Positions 13,046 through 26,800 of a stretch of 64,000 nt of DNA are shown one piece after another. The translations under genes and the position numbers were made by a program. The DNA is from Synanceia verrucosa. Lineage: Eukaryota > Chordata > Actinopteri > Perciformes > Synanceiidae. The notes under the pieces are model-generated. The model was not told the origin of the DNA, did not search any database, and saw nothing but the letters and a program-made list of their open reading frames with translations. Position 1 is the first letter of the stretch; every line of letters begins with the position of its first letter. The stretch covers positions 5,294,001-5,358,000 of the forward strand of contig CM056561.1 of the NCBI GenBank assembly GCA_029721515.1, given 5' to 3'.

Positions 13046-14464
13046 CTTTAAATTTTTTTATGAATGATATGAATTAATTTGAAATGTTAAATGTTTTTCA
13101 TCATATACAAAAAACATAAATAACACTACGTAGCGTAGTAATAATACAATAATAACCATATGGATACTGAATGCAAATGGACTGATTATATGTGGAAAAA
13201 AAACTCACAGAAGCAGAAAACATGGTCACAAACAAATTAAGCATAATGTGATCAGATACTAATAAGTAATAATAACTAATGGTAAGTTTCAAAAATTGTA
13301 TTTCCTGTCGCAGTGTTTATGGTTCAGCTGACAGGAAGTAAACTGTTACCATAGCAACAGAATGTCAATAAAGGGTGTTTACTGGCAGGGTTTTCACTTC
13401 TCATAAAAAGTGGTGGAAATAACATTACTGTAGTAGGCTGCAGAAGAACTTTATGGTAAATATAATCTGAGGTACTTGTATTTCATGTTTACATTTATCA
13501 GACAAATACTTGCAAATACTTGATTATCAAGGTTTTAAACATAAAGCATACGTTTAAAAAAAACAAAATAAGATGCAACCAACAGTAAATTAAGTATCTC
13601 AGCTGATTATAGCTTTAAATTCAGGAGTGGACTGTAACAAAGTACATTTACTCAAGTATTTTAATTAAGTAAAATGTTTAGGTACTTGCACTACATTTGA
13701 GTATTTTGCTTCTTTACACTTCTTCTCCACTGCATTTTTGGAAGTCATTATTGTACTTTTTACTCCACTACATTTATTTAACATTATTACTTTGTAGGTT
13801 CAGATTATTGATGCAAAATATTACCCACATCCCATGCAAATCTTTCAAAAATCACTGACTTTATCAGTGAAATGAACACAATAAAATATCTTCTACAATT
13901 CAATAAAAACAGATACCATCTCTTTGAAAATGGAGGCCAAATAAAGCCCATGTTTAATGATTCCCAAAAGATTTGATCAGAAAATACAATCCTTTCAAAT
14001 GCCAGCTGCATCTCTAATAGAACAGTATCGTTACAATAACTTTGCAAGAACCATTTTTTAAAAGTTCTTCACTATAAAATACTGAGGAATATGTTACATC
14101 AAACAAGATGTAGCATAAGTACAAATAAATGTGTGTAATACAAGGTGAATTTGACAAAAGGGACATTGTACATAATTTACAGATAAGTTTAAATTAAAAC
14201 AGGTAAGACTTTGATCTCAAAGCTACATGTGAGAATAAAGTAATAAACTTAAATTATTTCTACCCTAACTAATGCCATTAGTAAATGACATCTAGATATA
14301 AGAACAGCAAGTCATGGCAGTGCACAGACCAGTTTTTAGCTTAAATCTGTGTACGTTTGCATCTGAAAACAGCATGCACGTTTCTTCCCTCTTTGCTTTA
14401 AGGGACTCATTTGGATGGAAAGATAACTGAGATGGTTATTAGTTCCTGAATGAAATACCAGTGC
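13046..14464. other. Intergenic region between dhx35 and rab5if with a dispersed repeat
   Basis: No gene is seen. Around 13626-13800 the sequence resembles a widespread fish repeat built from phrases such as AACAAAGTACATTTACTCAAG and ACTTTTTACTCCACTACATT. A related phrase (CTGAGGTACTTGTATTTCATG) occurs near 13468. Confidence 0.5.
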
Positions 14465-14616
14465 ATTGACAGATGCCCCAGGGCAGCTACACATGTAGCT
14501 TACCATCACTAAGTGTGAATGAGGAGTGAATGAATAATGTATCTATACTGTAAAGCGACTTTGGGTGTCATGAAAAGCGCTATATAAATACGATGCATTA
14601 TTATTATTATTATCAA
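14465..14616 (+). repeat. SINE/LINE-type retroelement 3' end
   Basis: The order CCCAGGGCAGCTACACATGTAGCTTACC, a GTGAATGA-rich part, then GTAAAGCGACTTTGGGTGTC, GAAAAGCGCTATATAAAT and finally (ATT)n matches the 3' architecture of common teleost SINEs and RTE-like LINEs. It ends in the microsatellite at about 14597-14615. Confidence 0.65.
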
Positions 14617-14734
14617 CTAGTATGTGTATCTTACAGACCAGCATTTGTTTTCAATGTTAAAACTACTGATATTTCAGCTGTGATTCAGCGACAACTTATG
14701 ACATTTGTTGGACAACAGACCCTTTTGAAGAAAT

Positions 14735-15602
14735 AACAATTGACAGTTTTTATTCAGAAATGCTATGTTTATATCCACCGATCAAAAATTAAAAACAAAA
14801 CAAGGAAGCTCTGAGTTTCAATATTTCAAAACCAGATGACAGCACCGTTAAAACCACAGACACATAATGTAGCTGGTAACCTTAATGATAACCTATAATG
14901 TGCTTTAATGCTTTAACTAATTATGTTACTAATTTTAGTCAGAATATTTCCTGAAAAGGTAAATGTATAGTTTTGGAGTGAAATTTCAGAGTGATGATTT
15001 GCCAGTTAAACCACACGAACAGTCCTGTAGTGGTAGTTTTATATAATTCATAGTTTGTGTTTTGTCCACTAAATTAAAAAGATAACACTTCACATTCATG
15101 GACTGATTAAACCCTAAAACTATATGACGGCACAATGGCATCACCTGTGACGAATACACGCACTGCTTGTTGTCTTTATAATGTAAAATGTGTGTTCATG
15201 CTACTCGTCTGTGATAAAAGAAAGGCCCTGCAGTAAACCAACAAATACTGAAGAATCCCTGTTCTGATTTACATTCAGGTACTCCTCCTTCACAAACAGA
15301 GCTGCAACCAAACTCAGCTGAACTATTCATTAGTGTTTTGTCAGAGATGATGATGTTGTGAGGGAGGAAATACCAACATGGAAGTGTATGATGGGTACCT
15401 CAAAAGAATAGAGAGATGTACATTATTTGAACATGTTGATCATGGTGGTCTTGCAGGATCTTATTAATCAAACTAGGATTCCCATGATTCACTGCACAGA
15501 GTCATATTGTATGTGGGAGCGTTGACACCTCTCAATGGAGTTCCTCTGTCCTGATAATTTACTTGACAGAAATGTTCATATTTGGCATCATTTAGATTCC
15601 TC
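14735..15602 (-). other. rab5if: Putative rab5if 3' untranslated region
   Basis: This lies downstream of the rab5if stop codon on the minus strand. A minus-strand AATAAA (plus-strand TTTATT at 14749-14754) would end the transcript near 14.73 kb. No coding potential is seen. The end is inferred from the signal only. Confidence 0.45.
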
Positions 15603-18390
15603 TCAGTCAAAATGGAGAGCTGTGTAAAAGATTATCCACACCACCTGGGAAAAATACACAAACAACAGCTTAGACACCAAATTATCTGCTTCACAAACAG
15701 AATAATTAATTTTACTAAACACAGTGAACCAACCTGACTAATAATAGGCTAAATTAAAAAAAAAAAAAATCTAACAAAAGAATGAGATTTAATGTAGGAC
15801 AGAGGACTTAAAGGGAGAGTTCAAGTGTTTTGAAGTGGGGTTATATGAGGTACTGATCCATAGTCAGCATATTACTTACAGTAGATGATGGTCAACATGC
15901 CCCCAGTTCGGAGAAGCAGCTCAGAAGCAAAGCAATACAGTGTTGTCTATGGGGCGTCTAAAGTTAATCAATACCAGTTTAAGTGTGCTATATTTAGTGT
16001 CTTTCCGCTGCTTTACCCTTCCATCAGAAAGCCACTTCTGATAAAACTGTTGTATCATCTACTCACCAAAGTCACCAGACTCAACTGAAATTTTTTTTTT
16101 AAAAAAATAACTTTTTTTGTGTTCTACGGAGTAAAAATCTATTTTTTCCCCTCCAATGGAGTCTGGTTTCTTTTGCTGAGAGCATAGATACCTACATCTA
16201 GTCCCCATCAGGAACAGACTGTATATCAGTATCAAGCTGAGGTAAAGTGGTGAAAAGATTCTAAATAAATCAGACAGTGTTTTTTTTTTAGGTAGCTAAA
16301 GATCATTTTGCTGCCACCAACATCCAGCAGTGCATTGCTTGTAACCTGTCTGCTTTTCCAAACTGGGACACCAGTCGCCATCTACTGTCTGTAGGTAATA
16401 CACCGACTATGGATGAGGAACCTCATACAACCCCACTTCAAAACTACAAGCACCTATATGTTGCACGTCACTGTGTGAGTGGAATTGTCTTGATGACCAT
16501 TATTTGGGGCTTCCCCAACCCTGGTAAATTATAGATAGAGGAGAGGGTCCATTCTCACATCTATTCTGAGTGGTGAAATACTTGAACCATGAAGCATCAA
16601 GCACCACTATATTTTCTTCTCTTTTTTTTTGAAGACTATATATATATATACATATAAATTTTCCTAAAGATTTACAGTCTTTGTTTTTCCCCTAAACTGT
16701 TAAAGTTTGACATGGTGTAGAATGATTTGGAGCCTGAATTTGCAATTTTTATCAATATAAACAAAATTCAGTCTTGTATTTAATTAAAATTGAAACCATT
16801 AAAATATAAAAACTTCATATGAAGTCTTTTTTGATTTAAATTGAGGTAAGACAACACATAAGATGCCAACATAAACCATCTCCACCCAAATTTTGTCTTT
16901 GCTCTGTCCACTCTGAGAAATAATTGTACCATATTTTAAACTTCCATTTTGTTAAAGAAAGCTTAACTGAATACACCATGCTTTGCACAAAAGTCTGTAT
17001 AATTACCAGAAACAGAGCAAATGATGTCATGAAGCCTTCTTTGGTGAGCTCCCACGTGCCACCATACTCTTCCTCATCAATCTGCTGAAAGCTGCTGAAG
17101 TATACATACAGGACGCCAGCGTTGATGATGCAGAATCTTACAAGGCAAACATATGAACACGTTAGCTTTTCAGACAGTCACACATGAAGAGACCACTCGA
17201 GCCAGGTGAAGAAACAAAGGTGAGATGGACTGTGCACAATACTTACATAGCTATTCCCAGGAATCCTTTCAATGGTGCGACGCCCCATATCACACCGAGG
17301 ATTACTGCAATAATTTGCCGAAGCCAGTAAATCACATCTAAAAACTCATCCTGTAAAAGAAAAAGTAGATTTTTGTCACTGACAGGCATTAGCTTTCATG
17401 TTCTGATGTTTCTTTTATATGAAATTTTATTGCTTAGGTTTATTTGGGAGTGTGATTTAAATGGATGTCCACATCTTGCCTTGATGCAGGTAATCAGAGC
17501 CAGTCCAGGTCTGTATATTTGACAGGTAAAAACAGGCAAAGTGAAACGCATAATGCAACTTCATGTTTTGACTAAAATACCAAGATGTAGCGCAAGTCTA
17601 GTGTTAAAGTCGATTTCTTCCTTGTGAAGTGTCATCCCTGGAAGTGACCTCTATGATTAGTTGGGGGTTGCTTAGGTTATGGTTCAGTTCTGCTGAGAGG
17701 ACTGGTAAGGCTTCAGCTCAGGGAAAGAACAAACTAATTACGAAACGAGTCTAATTTATCAATTGACTGAAAATTACCAGCAAATCGTGATAATTTTTAT
17801 AATTGATTAATCATTGCAGTAATTTAGGCTAAATGTGAATTTTTCACTATTTTTTTTATTTTATTTTACACATTAAAAAAAATAAATAATTAAAACCACA
17901 GATTGATAACTAAATTAAGTTAGTTGTAACCCAAACTGCTTTAGTGTGAGAAGACATGAATGGGAATTTAAAATGAATAAATTTAAAGAGGTGATCCCTT
18001 GAATTAAAATTAGTAGGAAGACATTAAAACTCTGCGTTATTTACTTGTAGTCCACTTCCTAGTTTCATTTATAACAAAGCCCAAAACAGCCGAGACAAGT
18101 AACGGTGCACCAGTCTGACAGCTATGCCTGCCAAATCATATTAATCCTTAGCATAGCAGCTAGCTCCAGATAGCCTTCCCTATGAGCACCGCGCAGCAAA
18201 CTGAACGCATTGCTAACTTTGCAGTAACTTCGAGGGACAATATAAGCGACTGAGCGACATTTTAAAAGGTTAAATGACTGACCTTCTCCTCCCAAACGGC
18301 AGTACTGTTGAAGGCTTTGCTCCATGTGGGCTGCTTTACACCCCCATTCAGCAGATGACTTTCTTCTTTCCGCTTTAAATTGCTCGTCAT
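15603..18390 (-). CDS. rab5if: RAB5IF / OPTI homologue, small ER membrane protein
   Basis: Four coding exons (18283-18390, 17247-17350, 17007-17136, 15603-15644) join in frame to 127 codons, similar to the human protein of about 129 aa. The C-terminal part is nearly identical to human RAB5IF (C20orf24), including DEFLDVIYW, IDEEEYGGTWEL and KEGFMTSFALF. There are three hydrophobic segments (about residues 42-62, 66-84 and 106-124) separated by an acidic loop. The human protein, also called OPTI or RCAF1, is reported as the partner of the TMCO1 insertase in the GEL complex of the ER multipass translocon, and separately as a respiratory-complex assembly factor. The first 30 residues are poorly conserved, as expected. 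The start at 18390 is the only in-frame ATG that fits. Confidence 0.95.
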
Positions 18391-18559
18391 TCTTTGCTGT
18401 TTCCTTCCGCTGCAGATGTCGAAAAGTTAGAATCCAGATGTGAAGACACTTGGAGTTAGACTTCTGTCTCCAGCGCAGACTAGGGGAAGAAAGAGCTGTG
18501 AAATATTAGATGGTATTAAGGTAATGTACGCTCCGCTGATCTGACAGATTTCAGCTATA

Positions 18560-18640
18560 ACCGAGAAAGAGACAATCTGAGCATGCGCAATATGGTTTGA
18601 CCCCGGCCGCCAACAGCCAATCAGGGAGTGCGACGTTTCT
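18560..18640 (-). promoter_or_regulatory. rab5if: rab5if promoter: NRF1-like and CCAAT motifs
   Basis: GAGCATGCGCAATAT (about 18578-18592) matches the core of the NRF1 palindrome (GCATGCGC). CAGCCAATCAGGG (about 18614-18626) holds a CCAAT box. The surrounding DNA is more GC-rich than its neighbours. Both sites lie roughly 190-240 bases upstream of the start codon. Confidence 0.55.
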
Positions 18641-21290
18641 GCCCCGCTGGTGTCAGAAAGTTGTTAAAACGCTACAGCGACCCCCAGTGGTGAATATCTG
18701 CAAATGTTTTTAATTCAAAACCTAATTATTAATAGGATTAAAATGTTAATAAGTTGTTCTTGTTGTGCATCTCCATCTGGCATAAATTACAATATATGAT
18801 GGCTGATGATTATTTTGATTTTTATTTTCCTAATTAATCAGGTTTCCGTTTGGTCTGTAAAATGTCTTTTCAAACGAGTCATTACAAGATTCAGAGATGT
18901 TTCATTTATGACATCGAAGGAGACTACTTACATTTGAGGAACTGAAACTTAAGTATTTTGGCAGTGAATCGTGCGTTAAAATCGTTTTAATCTTTGCTTA
19001 TTTCACATGAAATACCTTGAAAGTTTGCTACTTCAGGCCTCCAGAAGTTATCCACATGAAACCATGCCATGTTTAAGGTGTCACCATCCAAAACTGCTGA
19101 GAGACACTTTCTCTTAGAGACTACAAATATGCACATTTAGGCTACATATTCTGACATTCAGTCACAACAAGTGAGTTTGTCACACTTATTAAATAAAATA
19201 TTCAAGCTGCAATTTTCATTTCTGAAAAAAAAAACACTGACCATACTTATGAATTTGTGATATTGAATCTAATCATTTTATGGTGATGTTGGCTTTATTT
19301 AATTTCTTGTAATTTTCACTGCTGTCCAACAGAGGGCGTCCTATATGGAGACCAGCTTCAGTCCAGTTAGTGAGAGTATTATTAGCTGCATCCTCTCCAG
19401 TACGTGGTTCTCACAAAGCCCCAGCCCTAAAAGCAGTTGAGAAAAAAAACGGTATAATAATTAATGGTGCTAGTAATAACATTTATAATATTCAACTAAT
19501 ATGTCACATCTTAAACCGCTGATCTCTTGCATATACTGTATATAAACAAAATATTCACAAACATTATTGTAATTCACAGTCATATTTTTTTGAGTAAAAA
19601 GCAAGATGTTTATTCTACACCTTTCTAAAAGTTTGGAGATCAAACTTCTGAATGAGCAGATTTGATGGAAGACACTCAAAACTTGGTTTTATACATGACA
19701 GCGGGTGGAAAATTAATGTAGAAACAAAACTACAAATAAAATACACAATGACACTAAAGAATGAACTGATTTCAGATGATTTCAGATAATATGCAGGAAT
19801 ACATTCTTAACCTCAGACGAAGTACATTAAGTGTATTTTAGTTTCTCTTTTGGCTATTAAAAATAACCCACTAAGCATCTTGAATGAGTCATTCAGCAAG
19901 AAGGGGGATGTGTCATCATTTTTAATTTTAGTCTAATTGCATGTGTGCATAATAAACATAGCTTAATGTGAAATCAATAATTGTGTTATATAATGTGTGT
20001 TTGCAATGCTCAGTAGGCTAGTGAGTTTACAGCTACAGCCACTCTGCTGTAAATAATTAGAGAGAAGCTTTATCTGCTGAGACTAACATTCATGTGAGAA
20101 GCAGTTTAAAGTAATCACACAGGCTCTTCCAGCTGTAACTCAGTATCTTTTTCATTTACATATCCTTTATGTAGAAGGCCTACGGTTGAGGCTGAGATGT
20201 TACTTTCACTTTAGATTTTTGTGAAAAATTGTGCTCTTCTGTTAGGAAAGTGAGAATCATAATTTCCCCAAGGTCCAGTTTCAGAGCATCACTGACACAA
20301 AATACGAGGTCAAAACTCAAGCAACACTTGTACAACTTTGTCGTCAGAACTGTATTTATTGTACACTCAGGTTTCTTCTCATTTACATTTTCATAAAAAA
20401 CAAGTGGTGTTTATTGTTAGCCTTTAATTGTAGTTTTTAAATTATCATTGTGTTTTTTTATTCATTAGGCCTAAGACTTGAATATGTTTTGTGGCCTGAT
20501 TTGACTGTAGCATCTGTAAAAATGTGGTTTTTAGGTGTTTGAGTCCTCCATCCTGTGTGTTAATGTCTCTTTGTTTCTTCTATACAGTATCATAGTGCTC
20601 ATCAAGTCATTTTTATTTCTATAGCCTAATATCACAAATTACAAATTTGCCTCACAGGGCTTGAAAACCTGTACAGGATATGACACCCTCTGTCATTTAC
20701 AAACAGCCCTCGCATCAACAAAGGAAAAACTCCCCAAAGAGAAAACTAATTAGAATATAGGCCTAAGTAGCCTATATCATATGAGGGGTATTTGGAGCAT
20801 AAATAAACATTATGCCTTGTTGAGAAACTGTTGAAAAACGTGCTAAAGTGTCCTCTTGGTAGGCAAAAATACACTAAATTGCCCTCTTGAGTGGAAAAAA
20901 CACACCACACTGCCCTCTTGGCTGGTTAAAACAAGATAAAATCCCCTCTTAGATGGCAAAAATACCCTCTTCTGTGGTGAGAACACACCGTAGGTGCCCT
21001 TTTTATTCTTTTCGCCCGTCCTTCAAAAAGTCTATGCACGCCTCTGGTTCCACCACCACTTTTCACATTAATAAACACGCTGTCATCACATGGGATGATG
21101 GTGATGATAGTGATAATGGGAATTTGGAGGAAACACATTACTGAACATATGACTGGGAAGTCCCGTGAGTGTGTGCAGCAGTACTTTGGGTTGAGCTGTT
21201 AATGTGGGTTAACTTGACTATTATTTGTACTATCTCTTTAAGAGAGGTCACCTGGGAGAGGGACAGGTGTGAGTGGTTGTTATAGTAACG
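18641..21290. other. Intergenic region between rab5if and zhx3 promoters
   Basis: No gene is seen. It contains a dispersed-repeat fragment at about 20605-20740 (a teleost-type sequence with GCCTCACAGGGCTT and GGAAAAACTCCCC) and a degenerate tandem repeat at 20840-20985. The rest is AT-rich single-copy-looking DNA. Confidence 0.5.
20840..20985. repeat. Degenerate 31-bp tandem repeat
   Basis: The string CCTCTT recurs at 20852, 20883, 20914 and 20945, spaced exactly 31 bases, and again at 20966. Units have the form 'gccctcttgg.tgg.aaaa.acac...'. The last unit is shortened to about 21 bases. Confidence 0.75.
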
Positions 21291-21728
21291 TCACGTTCAG
21301 CCGGGGAAGCTTTTGTCTCTTCCTAAAGCTTGACCCCTCATGTGTCGTCGGGTCAGAGTCAGGATGAGATGTCTGACTCACTTCTGCTCTCTGCACGGCG
21401 GAGCTCGAGCCCTCACGCCAACTCCACCGTCAGTGACGTCTGCGTCACGTGTCCGTCTCTTCCCTCGGTACGTCCGTCGTATTTTCCTCCCCTCCACCGC
21501 CTGCTTTAACACCGAGAGCCGCTCGAAATAAACAAGCGCAACCGAGAAAAAGGGGGCTGCCGCCGTATGGACCGGACCGGCTCCGGTGTCACGTCCATCA
21601 CCAGCCGATGGACCGAGGGGGCTTTACACCTATAAGTTACCATCAGTTTCTGGCTCCATGAGCTCATATCATTGTAAACTTTTTTAAAAATCCTCACGCT
21701 GAATACATTGAGCTCCGACTGAAGCGAG
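21290..21728 (+). promoter_or_regulatory. zhx3: zhx3 promoter region and non-coding exon 1
   Basis: This is a CpG-rich patch in AT-rich surroundings. It carries CRE-like GTGACGTCTGCGTCACGTG around 21432-21450, which also contains an E-box (CACGTG). A good splice donor (GCGAG|GTGAGT) ends the putative first exon at 21728. No conserved protein frame runs through it, so the exon is taken as 5' untranslated. The transcription start is not resolved. Confidence 0.55.
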
Positions 21729-23809
21729 GTGAGTGTGGTTTGGTGATACTCATTTGTGCTTCACCTTTGCCAAACTTGAGCTGTATGGAGGCTTACCTTT
21801 GCGGGTTGGCTCAGCGGTGCTGGCCAGCTGCATGTCGCTTGCTTAAAATGGCGACAGCCAACGGGAGGGGGGGTGGAGGGAGAGAGAGAGTAGTTTTTTT
21901 GGGGGCTGGGGAGGGCTCGCCTGTTTCCTCCACAGTGTTTAAAACCTATAATACAGACAGGGCCATCAAGTTGGGAGTCACTCCGCCTAACTTGAGCGGA
22001 AGATGAGCACACATCGTTTTCTTAAATGTTTGACGTTGTTCAGCCTCTGTGTTGCTGCTGTTGCTGTTTCACTAAAAAAAACGCTACTTTTAGATACATT
22101 GTTGCTATTTTTTTTACATTGTACTCAATTAGGTGTCGCTTTCTGTTTAAATCAGACATGTAATATTGTTGCCAGGATTTCTCATGTTGTGCTATGAATG
22201 AAGAAGTTAGAAATCACTTTGACCTCCCATCAGTTGTGACTAAAAATATGCTTGTGTTATTGGGCCTGTATTGTCAGGTATTTGGGGTTTAAAATAAAAG
22301 TGCACTCACTTTTCCTGAAGCACTTTAAGTTCATGCATGTTGCCTGACTCTGCAGCCTCTGTCCTGGTTATTTCTCATGGCTCTGCTGTCATTAGTGTGT
22401 GACTCCAGGGATTAGAGCAAAGCTTTCCCAGACAGCTAGTTTGTGTCTCATGTCCACGTGAGTCTCAAGCATTAGCAAGCCACTTAATCCACCTATCTGT
22501 TTATCACCCACAGTGGTGCATCTTTCGCTGCCTGTTTCCATGCTGTGATTGATAATAAGTATTTCAGTTTGAGGTCTTTTTTTTATTATTATTATCAAGC
22601 ATCATTGTGCTGTATTACACAGCGATGCTGTGGTGATGCATTGGCTGTACATTTCCCCCACCTCAGGTCCAGGTTTGCAGCTGACACTTAATTTTGTCCA
22701 CCACTTCTGAAATCTTAGTTTGGCCTTGCCATTGTGTTCTTTCAATGAACCTGAGCCGTAATGACTTTTCATCAGTTTGTTTCGTCTCTTTTTCTTTCAC
22801 CCATGTTCTGATTATTTACTTCCAGATCTCAGTCTGCTGCTACTTGAGGAGTCTTTTCAGTCTTGGGCAGTGCGATCCACTCACATGTCCAGAGCGAGCG
22901 GGTTTGGGTCAGCAGCAGCAGCTTCTTGCTCTGCTTGGCTGGTTAACAGCTTGTGATGTCAGCCATTTTAGGTTGGACAGCACAGAGCATGGTGCTCCGC
23001 CATTTTTCTCTCCCTCCCCTCTCAGCAGCTCGGTTTTAACGCATGCACTGGCAGCAGCCGCAGTAATGCAGCCACTCGCAACCCACGCATCCGTCCGCTC
23101 CCTGACCTGAGAGCAGCCCAAGTGGGACTCATGAGCAGATGGAAACGCACTGTAGGAACACAGTCATTGAGGTTTACTTATTGTTGCCAGTAGTGGAAAG
23201 AAGTTCAGAGTCACAAAACCTGTAAGCATGGTGAGCTGCGTCTGTAGGCAGACAGCATGAGTGAAACCCTGGACTTGATTGACAGGAGGTTACTACTTGG
23301 ACTTGCAGGATGTGTGTTTCTTGGGACTGAAGAAAAGATGGCGAAGAATTTCTCCTTTCAGAGGAGAAAAAAGGTGTTTTAGAACCGAGAGTCGTACATG
23401 GCGAAGGGTTTGCATCTCAGTGCAGGCTTGATAATTAGTCTGAATACACATGGGGGGGATAGAGGTGGTGACTCAGTCCTCTCTGAAAGAGATAGCATCT
23501 GCCACATTTTCAGCCCTGTTCATATATACAGTGAATACAGGAGCGTTGGGCCGCTACGGGCCAGTGAGGGCAGCAGCCCGGGCAGATGTCTGGACGGGGA
23601 CTCTGAGGCACCAAGTTAACAGGAAGAGACGTCGTCAACTCTGGCCAATAGCACGCCTCGGCGACAGCGACCACACCTAGCTGGGAGACATCTACACCGC
23701 GTGAGGGAGGCACTGAAATAGGAGCAGGGCAGGGACTCTCCAAATACCACTCACAGGGGTGTGTGGAACAAACAAGGCGCCCTAAGAGCCAGCGACTGGA
23801 TGGCATAGA

Positions 23810-23845
<36 letters not shown>

Positions 23846-26800
23846 ACCCACACGCATGTGCTTTAGAGAAATGAGCTGGTGGGAGAGAGAGGGGGTAGGA
23901 GGTGGTTGCCATGGGGACAGTAACACACCAGTGGCGCTACCGACCTGTCTCCCTGGGCCAAACTTGCTCTGAGAGGGAGGCGAAGAAGGAGGGAGGGAGA
24001 GTGCAGAGACGGTTGGAGAGGGAGGGGGAGCGAGGGCAAAGAGATGGGGGGGGGAGTGGAAGCAAGAAATGGAGCAAACAAGGAAAAAGGCTTCCTGCGT
24101 TATACACCTCGAGAGCGTTTGTCATACATGCAGACATCAACATCACACCTGAGTTAAGTGTGCAGCTACGCTAGCGGGCAAGCTGCAGGATCACTAGTGT
24201 GAGCTATTATTATTGTCCAGGCCCAGACAAGAGTCAGGCCACAGGATGAAAGCAGGCCGTGCTGTGCCGAGCCGCTGACCAGGTCTACAGATGAACCACA
24301 AGGACAGAAACATTGTCTTCTGTGTCACTGGGAGATCTCTGACTCTCTCACACACACATACAGGAAAAATGGCAGCCTCACCACCTCGGTAAACAAGCCT
24401 CACACACAGGCATGCAGGCTGCCACCCCCGCATGCCACATACACACAAAAAGCATGCACACACACGCTCCCCTGCCTACCCCACCTCATCCGTCTCTCCA
24501 CTCTAAATCTAACGAAACCCCCCACACACACACACACACAGAGCGGCCACAAACCCGCTGTAAACCACATCGTCAGTCATTGTATGTGCAGTGTTCTGAT
24601 GGAAGTTATTGGCCGATGCGTTCACACCACTGAGTCACCAGAAATGGCATTGCTGAAGCATGAGCTGCACATTACGACTCGCCGACAAAAGCGAGCGGCC
24701 AGCATTGTGCATTGTTTCAGTCCTCACCTGTGTGAGGCCTGTGGCTCTCTGCTGTCTGCAGCTGTGTTGTGGTTTTTGATTTTCCTCACATGCCATTAGT
24801 GTGCGATGTGAACTTTTGTTGCCGCTGCAGCACTGAGTCTCAGTCTTAATGGCTGCAGGTGTGCGCAAATGGGATTTTATGTTTTGTGTTTTGGTTTGAG
24901 TAATTGTTTTTTGCACGGCGGCACCCTGAAATGCATGCACATGTGCAAGGTACGGACACTGAGGCTGAACTTCAGGTTGCATCCACTGGCTGAAGAGCTC
25001 GGGTTGGAACATTCCAGTCTTTGCAGTGCAGGGAGGAGGGAAGGAGGGAGGAGGGAAGGAGGGAGAGAGGAGGGAAGGACTGTGTGATTGTAGTTGGGAG
25101 CAAGAAGGGGGCATTGAGGAGCGGGGGTTAGCAGGGTGGGGTGGTGTTGGCTGGCTGGAGGGGGGCATCAGGGAGGAAAATTCCTCACTGAAACACCTCA
25201 GTGCTTCCTCTACCACACTTAACACTCCTCCTTCCCTTGCCTCCTCACCCCAAACCGGCTGCCCATCCCCCACCATCCACTCCCGTTTGCTCTCCCTCTC
25301 CTCTCGCTTGCCCACCCAACAGACCCACGTGATGGATGGCTGAGACTGCCCACCCATAAGCCTTTGTGTTGGTCATGTGACCGGCCTGCCTTGGCAGAGC
25401 GGTGCCCCCTGATGCAGAACTGAATGGCAGGGGAGCAGGAGGGGTGCACAACAGCCCAGGCTGAGGGCAGTTACTCTCTCTGGGAGGTGAATGGGGGAAC
25501 AAGGGGCATCACGTTCCCTCCACAGTAGCAAACTTCATTTGCCTGTTAACCCCTCACATTCTGATCCAGAGAATCTCTCTGCGGTGACGAAACAGACAAA
25601 GATAACCAAATTTGATGCAAGTGAATCCAGTTAAGTTTCATCACAGACTTGATAGAGTATTAGTTGATTATTTATGGTTTCAGAAAAGCTAGTGGAGACG
25701 AACTGCACATGAAGTTATTCAAAGTCTTTTTAGGAAAGCGAACTTGGCATCTGTCACACCCCTGTCCAGGCCAACTGGTTTTTGAGGTTTTGTTGCAAAG
25801 CAGGGCTGTGTACATGGGTGCAAGAGAAAGAGCGTTTGCTATTTAATGTAGTTATATTCGATTGATGGGTGGTGGATGTACAGATGACACTGACTAGTGT
25901 ATGCTGCTCGTGGGATGCAGAGATGTGGCTTTGCAGCACCAATGCACACATGGAGGTTATGCTTAAAAAGTCTTTGACAAGCATACCATTTGCATGGACC
26001 TGTTCTGTTTGTGCATCAGAAGGCCAAGATTATTTTAGATTTGGGCTGCCTACCAGAAAAGCTGCACTTGGTTTGGGTTTGTTAGTGAAGGGAGGGGTTG
26101 GAGTTTGAATGGTTTTAGGGTTTTCCTGTTAAACTTCTCTGAGCCGTTGAACTTTTGCGAGCTCTTGCTGCTCTGTGCGTGAGGTGTCATGTCAGTGCAG
26201 AGTCACTGGGAGAGTAATTGCCCTAGAGCTGTCCTGCATCACTACTCCACCACAGGAAGCGTCGCCATTTTCTGTGGAGGACAAATGATCTTGGGGTGAC
26301 GTGAAAACTGAAAGATTCATATTTCTTATGCAGGTCCGTGTGTTTTGCAGTCTGTACTGCCTGTGTCAGCGTTGGGCGAGAACGTCATTTTTCCAAGGAA
26401 CATCTGTTAGAAGCACCCACTTGCACAATTGTCAAACAGACCCTATCTTAAGCAACACATTTAATATTTCTGTGGCAGTGTTTTTTTTTTTTTTTTTTTT
26501 AAAGTTGTTCACTGAAGCTACAGAGGCTCTTAGATTAAAAAAGAAAATACAGAATGTGCTTCTCTGTGGGGGTGTGTCTGAAGGAGGGGAAGTGAGACGG
26601 AGTTGTGTGGGGGAGGGGAAAGCAGGGGGTAGGACAGGAGCTCTCCCTAAAATCCTTTAGTGGAGAAGCAGGCTGTGTTTGAATAGCCTAATGAAAGAGA
26701 CAGCCTTTAATTTCATGACACACTGGAGTTGAGGAGGATTGATTTTTAAAAAAAAAAAAAAAAAAAAAAAGAAATTCACGAGCAACGCCAGATTTTAAAG

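Noticed and set aside
24635..25357. A 240-codon open frame on the minus strand in zhx3 intron 1
   Set aside because: It is Ser/Pro-rich low-complexity sequence in GC- and purine-rich DNA, with long open frames on both strands at once, no domain and no splice context.
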